The notes under the pieces were generated by a model. It searched no databases. It was not told where the DNA came from and worked only from the letters and a program-made list of their open reading frames with translations. A DNA stretch of 64,000 nucleotides, taken from the NCBI GenBank assembly GCA_007570785.1, contig ML660204.1, positions 744,001-808,000 on the forward strand, given 5' to 3'. This document shows, in pieces, positions 12,030-42,926 of the stretch (position 1 is its first letter; the number at the start of each line of letters is the position of its first letter). Source of the stretch: Antilocapra americana. Taxonomy: Eukaryota; Chordata; Mammalia; Artiodactyla; Antilocapridae. Made by a program: the position numbers and the translations under genes.

Positions 12030-12340
12030 GTGTTCAAGTTTTAGCTCCTGGAGAGCTTGTTAAAAAATCACTGGGCTGCATCTGCAGAGATTCTGATTCA
12101 GCAGATCCAGAGTGGGGCTTAGGAGTCTGTAGTTCAAACAAGTTGCCCCAGGGGAGGTTGACACTGCAGGCCCAAGGACTACAATTTAAGTAGGTCTTGG
12201 GCGACTGGGCATCAAAATCACTTGAAGGTGCATCTTAAGATGCAGATTCCTGGGCACTACACACCAGACATTCTGATTTCTCAGGCCTAGGTGAGTCCCT
12301 TTGATATATTAACCAGCTCTCCAAGGATCCTCCGGAGACC
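12030..12340 (+). repeat. MER5-type (hAT) elements, two adjoining
   Basis: GGAGAGCTTGTTAAAAAATCA and GAGATTCTGATTCAGCAGATC fit MER5A; a second similar run follows from about 12205. Near the expected far end of the POFUT1 transcript. Confidence 0.55.
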
Positions 12341-12664
12341 ACCATTAGCATCTGGAACTTGGAGGTGAGTGACCCACATCAAGGCCACTTTGCAAGTCAG
12401 GGACTTCTCCTCCTTGTTGCTTGGGCCCTAGACCTCAGCGCATTCTGGACTTCCTCTTCCCTCCTAATTCCACTGCAGTGTGTCAGCAAACCCTGCTGGC
12501 TCTTCCTTCAAAACCCATTTCAGATTTTCTTCAAAAGTCTCCAGTATGTGGACTTGGGAATGAGACAATAAATGATACAAGATTGGTGAAATGCTGAGGA
12601 TTGTTGAAACTGAGAGTTCATTTTATTACAATTTTTATGTATACCTGAATTTTTTCCAAAAGGC

Positions 12665-12800
12665 AGATTTATTTTTTTAATTTTATTTTTTGGCTGCATC
12701 ATGTAACTTGCAGGATTTTAGTTCCCCAACCAGGGACTGAACCTAGGTCCTCAGCAGTGAGACAGTAAAGTCCTAACTAATGGACTGCCAGGGAATTCCC
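12665..12800 (-). repeat. tRNA-derived SINE, antisense
   Basis: T-rich start, GGCTGCATCATGTAACTTGC, CCAACCAGGGACTGAACC, CTGCCAGGGAATTCCC. Confidence 0.75.
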
Positions 12801-13289
12801 AAAAAGTAGTTTTTAAGTCTTGATCTAAAAAATCCACTTCTAGGAATTTATCTTAATAAAAATGTTAGATAACAGAAAAAAAAAAAACTTACAAACAAAA
12901 ATATTTTCCAAATAATAATAGTCAAAAACTGGGAATATACTAAATTCTCATAATAAAACAACAATAAACTATGAGACATAATAAACTATGGGACACCCCT
13001 CAGTGGAATTTTATATCATTAGAAACACTTATTCAGACCATGTACCAACATGGAAAACGTGATACACTGTTAAGTAAAAAAAACAGGACATTAAATTGTA
13101 CATACTACGTGATTAAAACTATGTATAGATTTACATTTTTTAAAAAAGATTGAAACTTTAAAGTCATTTTATATATCCAGAGTCTGACCAGTTTCCACCA
13201 CAATCAATGCCATGGCCTCTGCTTGAGCCAAGTTGTTTCTCTTGCAGGCATCCCTGTGACACCTCTATCTTGGTCTCCTAGCTTCTACT

Positions 13290-13840
13290 CTTCCTCCTTC
13301 CCACCTCCTTTCCACATGGCAGCCTACAAAGATGTAAACCAGACCATGACTCTCCTTAGTTCAGACCCCACAAGGCTTCCCACATTCTCCAAATAAAAGC
13401 CAAGGCTTGATCTTGACTAGGCTGTAGGACAGGTCATGCCACCTGCTCTCATCTATTCTGTTCCTTGCCTCACTTCCACCACTCCAGTCCCACTTACCTC
13501 CTTGCTAGTTTTCATTCCAGCTTCAGGACCTTTGTGCTTGCTGTTGCACTGCTTCCAAAACTCTGAACGAGCATGCCCCCCTCCACAGAAGCTCTTTAGA
13601 GAGGGCTTCCCTGAGCTCGTCTAAACCAGCACTGCTCCCCCTCTGCACCCACCACGCCTCTTTAGTTTTCTTATAGCATTTAACACCTCCCACGATATAT
13701 CTGCCTATTATGCCTTCTATTTATTAGAATGCAAATTCCTTGAGAACAAAGAATCTATGTCTGATCCTCGGCGAAATCCCTGGTACCCAGCACAGAGCCT
13801 GGCACCTGGTCAATAAACAATGCTGAATGAAAGCATGTTG
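13290..13840 (+). repeat. L2 LINE 3' end
   Basis: CAGGACCTTTGTGCTTGCTGT followed by TTAGAATGCAAATTCCTTGAG and TGGCACCTGGTCAATAAACAA: a near full L2 3' end. Confidence 0.7.
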
Positions 13841-13848
13841 AATTAAGT

Positions 13849-14135
13849 AACCACCCAAGAAAACTGTAAGTTTCAGGTGGGCTTTCTCTTTCCTGAGGGA
13901 TCCTCCCTCTCTGAAAGCTCCTGGCAGTGGCAGATCCACGGCTGGAGCCCACTGGGAACAAAAGGCGGCTGACCATTTCTCCATTCAAGGTCTCCATGGC
14001 ACACACACAGAGTAAACCAGGTCTTGTGAACTGGAGGAGCAGAGCAGGCTGGCTAACAGCACTGGCCTTTGGAGGTCAAATCTGGGCTGACCACTAACCG
14101 GTTGTATGGCCCTGAGGAAACTGAAGATTTTCCTA
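13849..14135 (+). repeat. Duplicated 0.29 kb block, copy A
   Basis: Matches 14979-15265 almost without gaps at a constant offset of 1130 bp, from AACCACCCAAGA to the CCCTGAGGA region. Shared exact runs include AGAGTAAACCAGGTCTTGTG and GGAGGAGCAGAGCAGGCTGG. The last third resembles a MIR core; the rest is unique sequence. Confidence 0.9.
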
Positions 14136-14978
14136 GTGTTAATCCTGCCTTGTGCAGAAAGAGTAAGTTTCCACTTCCCAGGGCTAAGGTGGGGGTTAAA
14201 CCAGGGAACATCCATAAAACACTTAGCAAGCACAGTGGCCAGCAGAGAGGAGGCGTGTGACTAGAGGCAGTCAGTCACACTAACCAACAGCCACGTATGG
14301 GCCTTTGTCTCCTTCAAGTTTACAATGGGCCCTTATATTCCCTTTATCTGACTGGGACCATTCAACAACCCCGTCAGTTTTATCACCATTTTATAGGTGG
14401 GGAAACTGGGTCAAAGGACTAAAGTGCTCACCTACAAAACACAGTTTATCGGACTACAGCTCTAGCACCCTCACCTCCAGAAACACAGGCTATTATGACT
14501 GCCTACACTCATTAAGTGGATTTGGGTGGCCTATTTGACTCCCAGACTCTCAAGTGTGTGCAGCAAATGACTTCAGTCATAGAGTCACACTTTCCCAACC
14601 ACACCCAACAGAGGCAGGGGCTCCCATGTCCCTCGGTGAGGCTCGTGAACAAGTCTGAGCAAATAAACTATCTCTGAGTCCACCCAGGATTTAAAATATT
14701 TTCCCCAGAGGGGAAATAAAAATGCCCTTTCTATATTAAGAATTTGATGGCAGCTCTAAACAGCAAATGCTGTTGTTTGAGATCCTTGTCGTCCTGCAAC
14801 CTCTGATCCAGTATGTCCTGAAAAAGAGGCATCTCCTCCCAAAGGTACCCACGGGACACAGCTGTTTGGAGCTTTCGGACTGGCTTTCATCAGAGTCCCC
14901 CCCACTTTCCCAGGATTAAAGGCCAAGGGAGGTCACATGGTGGGGAAGTAATCAGCAGGTAATAGACATGAATTTTAG

Positions 14979-15265
14979 AACCACCCAAGAGAACTGTAAG
15001 CTTCAGGTGGGCTTTCTGTTTCTTGCGGGATTCTCCCTCCCTGAGGGCTCCCGGCAGTGGCAAACCCATGGGTAGAGCCCAGTGGAGAGACAAGGCGGCG
15101 GACCGTTTCTCCATCTGAGGCCTCCATGGCGCCCACACAGAGTAAACCAGGTCTTGTGAACCGGAGGAGCAGAGCAGGCTGGTTAACAGCACCGGCCTTT
15201 GGAGGTCAAATCTGGGTTGGCCACTGCTGGCTGTGTGACCCTGAGGAGAGTGAGCATTTCCTCAA
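14979..15265 (+). repeat. Duplicated 0.29 kb block, copy B
   Basis: Second copy of the block at 13849-14135, in direct orientation. It lies 1.2-1.5 kb past the POFUT1 stop codon and so probably within the transcribed region of that gene. Confidence 0.9.
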
Positions 15266-16434
15266 GACCGAAAAAAATCAGACTCTTGGGGGTCATGGAT
15301 TTTTACCACTACAGCATTTGAGAGACAAAGAACCTCAAAACCGTTACACTTTAGGCCTCATGGGCTTGGCTGAGACTACACAGGATGGGACGGAGCAGAC
15401 AACTCCAGGAATGCAATACGATGGCTCCTGGGTACTGCGTATCTTCCATCTGGTCAGGGGCTTAGTGACCACTCCCCTGTGAGGATACAGTCGGAAGGCT
15501 CCCGCTGCAGGAGGAAGGCTGGGAGGACAGGCCCTGGAGACCAATTTAATGACCAAGTTCTATAGCCAGGCCCTTTGGGACAGGAGATAACAGAGACTTC
15601 AAAAGGATCCTGCCAGGCCAGCAAGCCCTGGCCCTGGTGATGTGTTATGAGACCCTGACGGTGCCACGTTGGGGCAAGTCACCAACTACCAAGAGACTCT
15701 GAGAGCAATACCATGACAGCCTGGCTTGATGCGGGTGCTCCCGGCTGGGAACGTGCTGTGTGAGCAGCACTTAGCTGTCTGAGTGCCTACTGACAGCACT
15801 GTGGTTGATAACTTCTTTGTGCATAGTGTTTACGACAGAGAAGACTGCTTGTGCCCCAAACCCTGGAAATGGCCTAGGAAGTGAGGGTTGACAGTGGCTC
15901 AGGCCAGGCGGTGGGGATGAGCCTGAGGGGCACCTTGGGGGGTCATGTGGTAAAGTGGTCAATACACCCACCCAGCCCTAGCCTTATCCCATTCTGTTAA
16001 GGTCACTTTAGGTACCTATGTTAATGAACTTCATTGATTTTTTTTTTAAGATAAGGGAGAGTTCTAGGGGAGTCATGACCTTGTATCAAAACTATAAAAA
16101 TCTCTGTCTTTTTCTATATATAAAATCTCTCTGAAGAGAATTGAGCGTCTCAGCTTCCTCAGAGCAGGGCAGACCAAAAGACAGAACTTGGACTACTTTG
16201 CTGGTGTGAGAAATTCTCAGGAGAAGCAGCAGGGCGCACATGAGAAAGGGAGCTATCTGGCCCTAGGAGCTTGGAAGTCCCATGTCCTGGGAGATGGACT
16301 GTCTTCCTCTTCCAGGAAGTCCCTGGTACTTTTCTCTGTTCTCTGATCTTTGGGCAATCAACCCTGGGAGCACCGCGGGCTGCCAGGCCTGGCTGGAGGA
16401 AACAGCTCAGACTGGTGATGTGCTCCAGCTAGGA

Positions 16435-37068
<20,634 letters not shown>

Positions 37069-37261
37069 AGCGGCTCCAGAGCCAGAGCGCGCCGCGGCGC
37101 GGAGGATGGGAGGGAAGGAAGAGCGCGAGCGTCCGCCCCGCTCCCGGCGATCCCCGCTCGCCGCCCGCGCGCCGCTCCGGCCGCTCTAGCCGGCGGGCGG
37201 GCGGGACCATAGAGATCCCGCGGCACCGCCCCCTCCACGGCCCGAGCGGCGCTCGCGCGGC

Positions 37262-37277
37262 TCCCACAATGCACCGC
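37262..37277 (+). promoter_or_regulatory. ZNF143/Staf binding site (SBS type)
   Basis: TCCCACAATGCACCGC fits the SBS consensus, roughly CCCAYAATGCAYYG. Such sites are typical of bidirectional CpG-island promoters. A weaker YY1-like ACAATGGCC follows at once. Binding is inferred from the motif only. Confidence 0.6.
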
Positions 37278-37279
37278 AC

Positions 37280-37368
37280 AATGGCCCGACCGCCGCCACT
37301 ACCGGGGCCTGAGCGGGCCTGGCGGAGCCCGAGCGCGGCCCGGCCCGCAGCGCGGGGCTCGGAGCGCG
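37280..37368 (+). other. PLAGL2: PLAGL2 non-coding exon 1 (5' end approximate)
   Basis: The donor GCG|GTGAGT at 37369 lies just downstream of the promoter motifs, and the family gene structure has one non-coding first exon within the shared CpG island. The transcription start is not fixed by the sequence; it is placed between the ZNF143 site and the donor. Confidence 0.6.
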
Positions 37369-40300
37369 GTGAGTGCCGGCGATGACCCCGGGGGACGGCG
37401 GGGAGCGGGGCGGGAGGCCGTCTCGCTGCGCCCGCGCGCCGCGCACCCGGAGCGGCAGCGCCCCTCATCGTGGGCCCGTCAGCGCGGTCGCCCACACCCC
37501 CGACCCGAGGCCCCCTCTACGCCAGCCCGGCCCAGATAGGCCCCGGAGTCACCAAAACTCTCCTCGGACCCGATACCTGGGTCTTGGGGACTCGAAGAAA
37601 CCCTCTGGCCCCCTCCTTACCGAGACCGGGAGACTCAGCTCTGGAGGTCCCCTACTCCTGACCGCCCCCCCCGCCCCAAGGCTCCCTGGAGACCCAGATA
37701 ACGCGCAGCTGACCTTACTAGGGACCCGGGTCTGGGGGAGGCAGATAAGCTGCACCTGCTCCCTCCCCTCAGACACGCCTACCCGGACCCACATAACCCC
37801 CTTTACTGCTCCATAGAGTTCGCTCTTTCCCTTCTGTTTCATTTCCCAGAACCGCATAACCCCTTTTGAGGCTTCCCTCAAATATTTGGTTCTGGGGAAC
37901 CCAGATGAGCTCTACCCATAGTTTCTTCCTCGGCGATCCTACTCCCAACCTCTAGACAGCTTCCACTCGGTACCATTTTGAGACTCTTGAAATTCAGGGA
38001 ATTCTCCTTTTATCTTAGCCTCTTTAACCCTCCAGCCGGTGTACACCATCCCCAGCCCGTCTCTCTTTCTTTGCGGTGGGTGTGGTGGGGGGGTCTCTTT
38101 GGGATTCAGATAACTCGCCCCTCCCTCCCTCCCATTCCTGAGACCTCCTCCAGTCTTCTCCCTGAATTTCTGTCCCTTGTCTGGCAGCCGTCCACCCGCA
38201 GCCCTTCCAGTCCCGGGGCGTTTCACACACACCCCTCCCCGCCACGCAGTATGGTGGTCTAGAAACTGCTCGGGAGCCTGCAAATCCTGTCCCAGGCTAT
38301 GGCCCCGTCTCGGTGGGGAAAATGGACCTGCAAGGTGCAAGATAAGGGGATATTGGGTGTGGGGAGTTGGTACTTTAACCTACAAGTGTTCCTATCTCCT
38401 GGCTTGTGTGTTTTCCCACCTGTCTCCCTGGGACTTGGAAAGAGCTTAGCCTGGGGTTTCTAACCCAACCCCCCAAGGTGAGGCCACTGGATTGGGGTGG
38501 GAGGTCTAATCAGGTTTCCTCTTGGTGAAAATGAGGCTGTTGTGAGTTGCAGTCATTTGCTCAAGACCTCCTTAGGAGCGGGAGTCATGGGGAATCAGAT
38601 GGAATCGGGAATCAAAAGAACTCCAAAGAGGGTCCATCTATACTGATAGAACTAGCAGCCCGGGAGTAAATCTAACCCCTGTTAATCCTGTTTGATGTCT
38701 CTTGGAATGATGCAAGCCATTGAGACTCTCCAGCCTCCCTGTAATTTAATTCTCTCACCACTGGGGGGGAAGTGTGTGTGTGTGTGGCAGGGAGGAGGGG
38801 GGGGGTTTCGAGGCAGCTATACCCATTCCCCCCTTTCCTTCTCGCCCTTCTCCAGCCAGTCAGTATATCTTTCCTTGCCCAGGTCAGGACTTTTTTTTTT
38901 TTTAATCTCTATTTATAATTTCCCAGTTGCTATTTTGGGTTCTGCTTAGGGGAAGATTCTGTCCACCCCAAGGAAAGTTCCTGGGTGTGTTTCCTCCTCG
39001 GCAGGTGTTGAATTGAGTTCTTCAGATCCCCAAGTAGCTCTTGGGCAAGAGGGATAAAAGCTATTTTAGGGTAGTCACTGAAGTGGAGCTGTTAATCCTC
39101 TGTGGGTCTCTAGTTAAGAACACTTAGAGATTAACCCTTTCCTTGCTGCAGGGGGGCTATTTCTTAACAGTTTGGGGGGAGATTTGGGAGAATTCAACTC
39201 TGGCGAAGGTGGGAACATGCAACTCGATACAAAAGCAAAGATAATCGCTGCCTTTTGTTGAGTACTTAGTGCAAGCCAAGCTGAATGCTGAGCCCTTTGC
39301 ATACCTGACTAAAATAATCCTTAAAACAAGCCTGTGAGGTAAGTATTTTTAGTTTTACAGATGAGGAAACAGGCTAATAATGGAGAGAGAACGCAGTTTC
39401 TATAGAGATGATGTAACACCATAAAAACTATAGTTTCATCAGAGGGCAGCAGACATCATGGCACACAGCAGAGGACAAATAGATAGATGAGGGAGTAATC
39501 TGCCTCCTTTAAAGGCTTCCAAGAGGGCCATAGAGAATTTTTAACTAGAGAGCCTTAATAATAGAAGAGATTCCTAAACTGAAGGAACTCAGGCCCAGGA
39601 TATGGTGCCGGAGAAAGATAAAGTAAAAGGGGGCTGGCTCTGGGGAATGTGCTGAGGGTTAATTGTGGGGGAAAAGAGGAAGGCTGCATTCTGGGGAGGT
39701 GTTGGGAAGGGAAGGAAACTCACTCTGAGGCCTGAGAAGTCACATTAAGGGAGGAAAAAAACGTATTACTCAGGCCCTGTGCGGAAAAGGAGACACAATT
39801 TAGACCTCAGAGACTGCGGTTTGTATTCATACGTACTATGTCAGATGTTTCAAGAGTGTTGTTTCACTGAATCTTCCATGAGAATATTGGTAGGTAAGGA
39901 GAACTAATCTCTCTTTTAGAAATTGAGGAAACTGAGGTTCAGGGAAACTAACCTACCCGTGGTTTCACAGTCAGTAAGTGGCAGCTCTTCTGATAGCAAG
40001 TCCAAGGTTCTTTCCACAATACCTCCCTCTTGAGATCAGGCGCCAGAAGGAATCTTAGGATGAAAATATACCGAGTTATACCAGTAACTGGGAGGGATTG
40101 ATTGTGTTTGTTTTATGGGAACAGGTTCTGTCAGCTTCTACAGTTGTTAAGGTTAGAGTGTGAGACCAGAAGAACAGCTTTGAAAGAGAAGCAGGATTTT
40201 TTTTCACAGTTTTGTGGAGAAGAAATCCGAAGAAATAGGCCTTCGGATAATGTGAGAGAGGCCCAGGAATCTTCCTGGATGAGAGGAGTTTGCAGACAAG

Positions 40301-42553
40301 GGACAGAGGGAGAAAAACTAGATGTCCTAAAGGATTCCTGAGGTAACACTAAAGCCAAAGCCCCAATACGTGCAGATCAGGGCAAGCACATGGCTGCTGC
40401 CTTCCTTCTTTGCTTCTATCAGTGCAACCTCGTGAGCTCTTAGCCACCACCAGCCTCTTTCCTAGAAGCCCATTACTCACTCTTTCAGTAGCAGCATACT
40501 AAACTGCTGTGTCTTGTTTGTGCTTGTTCAGGAGAACAGATGAGGTGGATGTGTGGGAGGTGGGGGACGTACTGTTCTCTTTCTGAGTTTGTGTGGAATT
40601 TCCAGGGCTAGGCTACCCTCTCACGTCAGCCGTCAGCCGAGTGATGCGACTTGCTTCCCTCTGGCTGTCATTCCTGGCTTTCCAGAGGCGGAGGTGCGTG
40701 ATTTCACGTGTGGGGTGGGGGGCAGAATTTGACTTTGAAGGTGGGGGAAATTCCCTCTAAACTAGATTTTCAAATTCGTGCTCGCTCTCTACCCAATTCC
40801 AAGCTGCCTAGTAATCACTGGTGTTATAAACAGGTAATTCCACCCTTTGGAAGAAGAGGGGACTTAAACAATAAAAGCCAGACGTCAGAGGCCTTTTAGG
40901 TTTATTGTGAAGTAGGCAAATATGCCAAAATTCAAAGGCTCAAGTGGGACTAGTTTTTAGTGTTAGTATGCGAGTCACGCAAAATGCAGCCACCTTTGTG
41001 CAGATCTTTCTAGGCACATCTCCACTCGTGATGGGGAAATTGTTTATCATATTACATTGCAGTGTTTCTTCAACAAGAGGAATGGTTCCTGAACAGGACG
41101 TAGCTCATGTTAATGATGAGCAAAGCTCTCTCGGGCATGAACCCGCTGATCCCATCATCTCGTTCACGGCCAGCCTGTTGGTTGAATGGTCACTGTAAGC
41201 AGCAGGTGCTAATGAGCTGAGCAAGCATTCTTTGGCCCACAGCTAGTTTGTGCAGTTGGAGCCCTCCCCAGATTCTCGTGGACAATCCCAACATACCCGC
41301 TTTGCTCCCTTCACATGGAAAAGCCTCATGACCAGATTTTGGCATGAGCTCTTCAAAGGAAATTCCCCTGTTGTAGCAAGTTACACTGAGGTTGGTAACC
41401 TGTTTGTGTGATGAGCTTGTGAGTGTGAATGTGGGTCTGCTGTGCCCCTTTTGAGAATTAATGCCCTTTCTTTCTTCCTCTGAGTTGATGTCAGAAAAGA
41501 AGTTGTGTCACCTATGTTCACCTGCTCCCCCACAACCCAGTAGAAAGACTCAAGACGTTGGCTCCCCACTTTGGAACTCAATTTAAACCAGAACTTCCTG
41601 AGCGTGTTAGCCTGTAAGAATCCACTTGCATTCAGTGATTATGTACTCATCTAAAAGAAAGTTGAAAGTCCTTTTCTAGATGCTAGGTGTATGGAGATGA
41701 AAGAGATATGATCTGAGCTCTCAAGTATCTGAGTTTGGTGTTGGAGTCTGAGTTCTAATGCGAGTATGTTACCTGTTCCCAATGGAGACATGCATGTGTT
41801 CTATGAGCGTCTGTAGGAGGGGCCGCTCAACACCTTGGTTATTAGATGGGCTTTGCTAAAGAACTGTGGTTTGGGCCCTGAGACCAAGAGACCCGAATAG
41901 TGGTGGAGGGCAGGATGGGACCAGTACTGGTTTAGTGGAAATGCTGAGTCTGCTGTTGCCTCTTCAGATGAACCTCTTGATGTTGACACACTGCTGAGAA
42001 ACACATCTGGTGCAGAGGCTGACTCTCCAGGGTGTAAATTTCCTAAGTAAAGGCTTCTTTCTCTTCTGATGCCTTTTGGGCATTTTATTGCTCCTTAGCA
42101 CCTCCACAAAGAGGAGAATTGTAGAAAGTGAGGAGGAGGTAGAGTGAAGAGGAGGAGGAGGTGCTACTGTCTAAATTTAGTGGAAAGGATGTAAAAGTGA
42201 AGTTAGAAGGGAAAGGGAGTTTAGGGCTTTTACTTCCTCTGATTATCCTGTTTCCTATTAGCCTAGGTGGTACTAGTAATAATAGTTACCGTGTAGCACT
42301 TACTAGGTGCCCAGCCTTCTGCTGAATGCTTTATATTTATTATCTCATTTAACCCTCAAAAGGTCCTTATGATGTGGAAGATTATTAAGCCCATGTTGTA
42401 AATGAGGAAACAGCTCAGGGAAGTAAGTAATTGGCTGAAAGTCACATGGCTTCAAAGTGGAAGGGCTGGGATGGAACTGGGGCTCTGTTTGCCTCCAGAG
42501 CCCATGTTTTCATGGTATTGGGCTCCCTAACACCAGGTGTTCTGATGTTTCAG
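37369..42553 (+). other. PLAGL2: PLAGL2 intron 1
   Basis: 5.2 kb, unusually poor in young SINEs compared with the rest of the window; only old MIR-like pieces (39240-39390, 39860-40030, 42285-42535) are noticed. GC-rich at the start. No coding exon seen; the ORFs here do not match anything known to me. Confidence 0.75.
42285..42535 (-). repeat. MIR SINE, antisense
   Basis: GTAGCACTTACTAGGTGCCCA, AAATGAGGAAACAGCTCAGG, ending just upstream of the PLAGL2 exon 2 acceptor. Confidence 0.55.
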
Positions 42554-42926
42554 GTGAAGAGATTGTTTTCTGAAGGCTGCGTTGGAGGCTGTGACAGAGC
42601 ACAGAGCCCTGTGGAGCTGATGGGGAGGCTTTCTCAATAACATGGCCCTTCGCCATTAGCCTTGCCATGACCACATTTTTCACCAGCGTCCCCCCCTGGA
42701 TTCAAGATGCAAAGCAGGAGGAGGAAGTGGGCTGGAAACTAGTGCCCAGGCCTCGGGGCCGGGAGGCGGAGAGTCAAGTAAAGTGCCAATGTGAAATCTC
42801 GGGGACACCCTTCTCAAATGGGGAGAAGCTGAGGCCTCACAGCCTCCCCCATCCAGAGCAGAGACCGTATAGCTGCCCTCAGCTGCACTGTGGCAAGGCT
42901 TTTGCCTCCAAGTACAAGCTGTATAG
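42554..42926 (+). CDS. PLAGL2: PLAGL2 exon 2 (5'UTR 42554-42666, coding from 42667)
   Basis: The acceptor TGTTTCAG|GTGAAG opens the exon and AG|GTAGGT closes it. Coding begins at 42667 with MTTFFTSVPPWIQDAKQ, the family N-terminus; 260 coding bases follow. Two very short upstream ORFs precede the start (42620-42640 and 42642-42659). Confidence 0.93.
42620..42659 (+). promoter_or_regulatory. PLAGL2: Two minimal upstream ORFs in the PLAGL2 leader
   Basis: The first uORF (42620-42640) codes for MGRLSQ and stop. The second (42642-42659) codes for MALRH and stop, ending 7 bases before the main ATG. They sit in different frames, one base apart, and both are inside exon 2, so they would be in every mRNA that uses it. 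Confidence 0.6.

Larger units (their letters stand above)
12600..16434 (-). other. POFUT1: POFUT1 3'UTR / downstream region (extent uncertain)
   Basis: The human transcript, as I recall it, has a 3'UTR of roughly 4 kb, so much of this stretch may be transcribed. An AATAAA on the minus strand at 12622-12627 sits at about the right distance, but it is not proven, and another possible signal lies near 13719-13724. The stretch also holds an L2 3' end (13290-13840, + strand) and both copies of a 0.29 kb duplicated block described separately. Confidence 0.35.
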
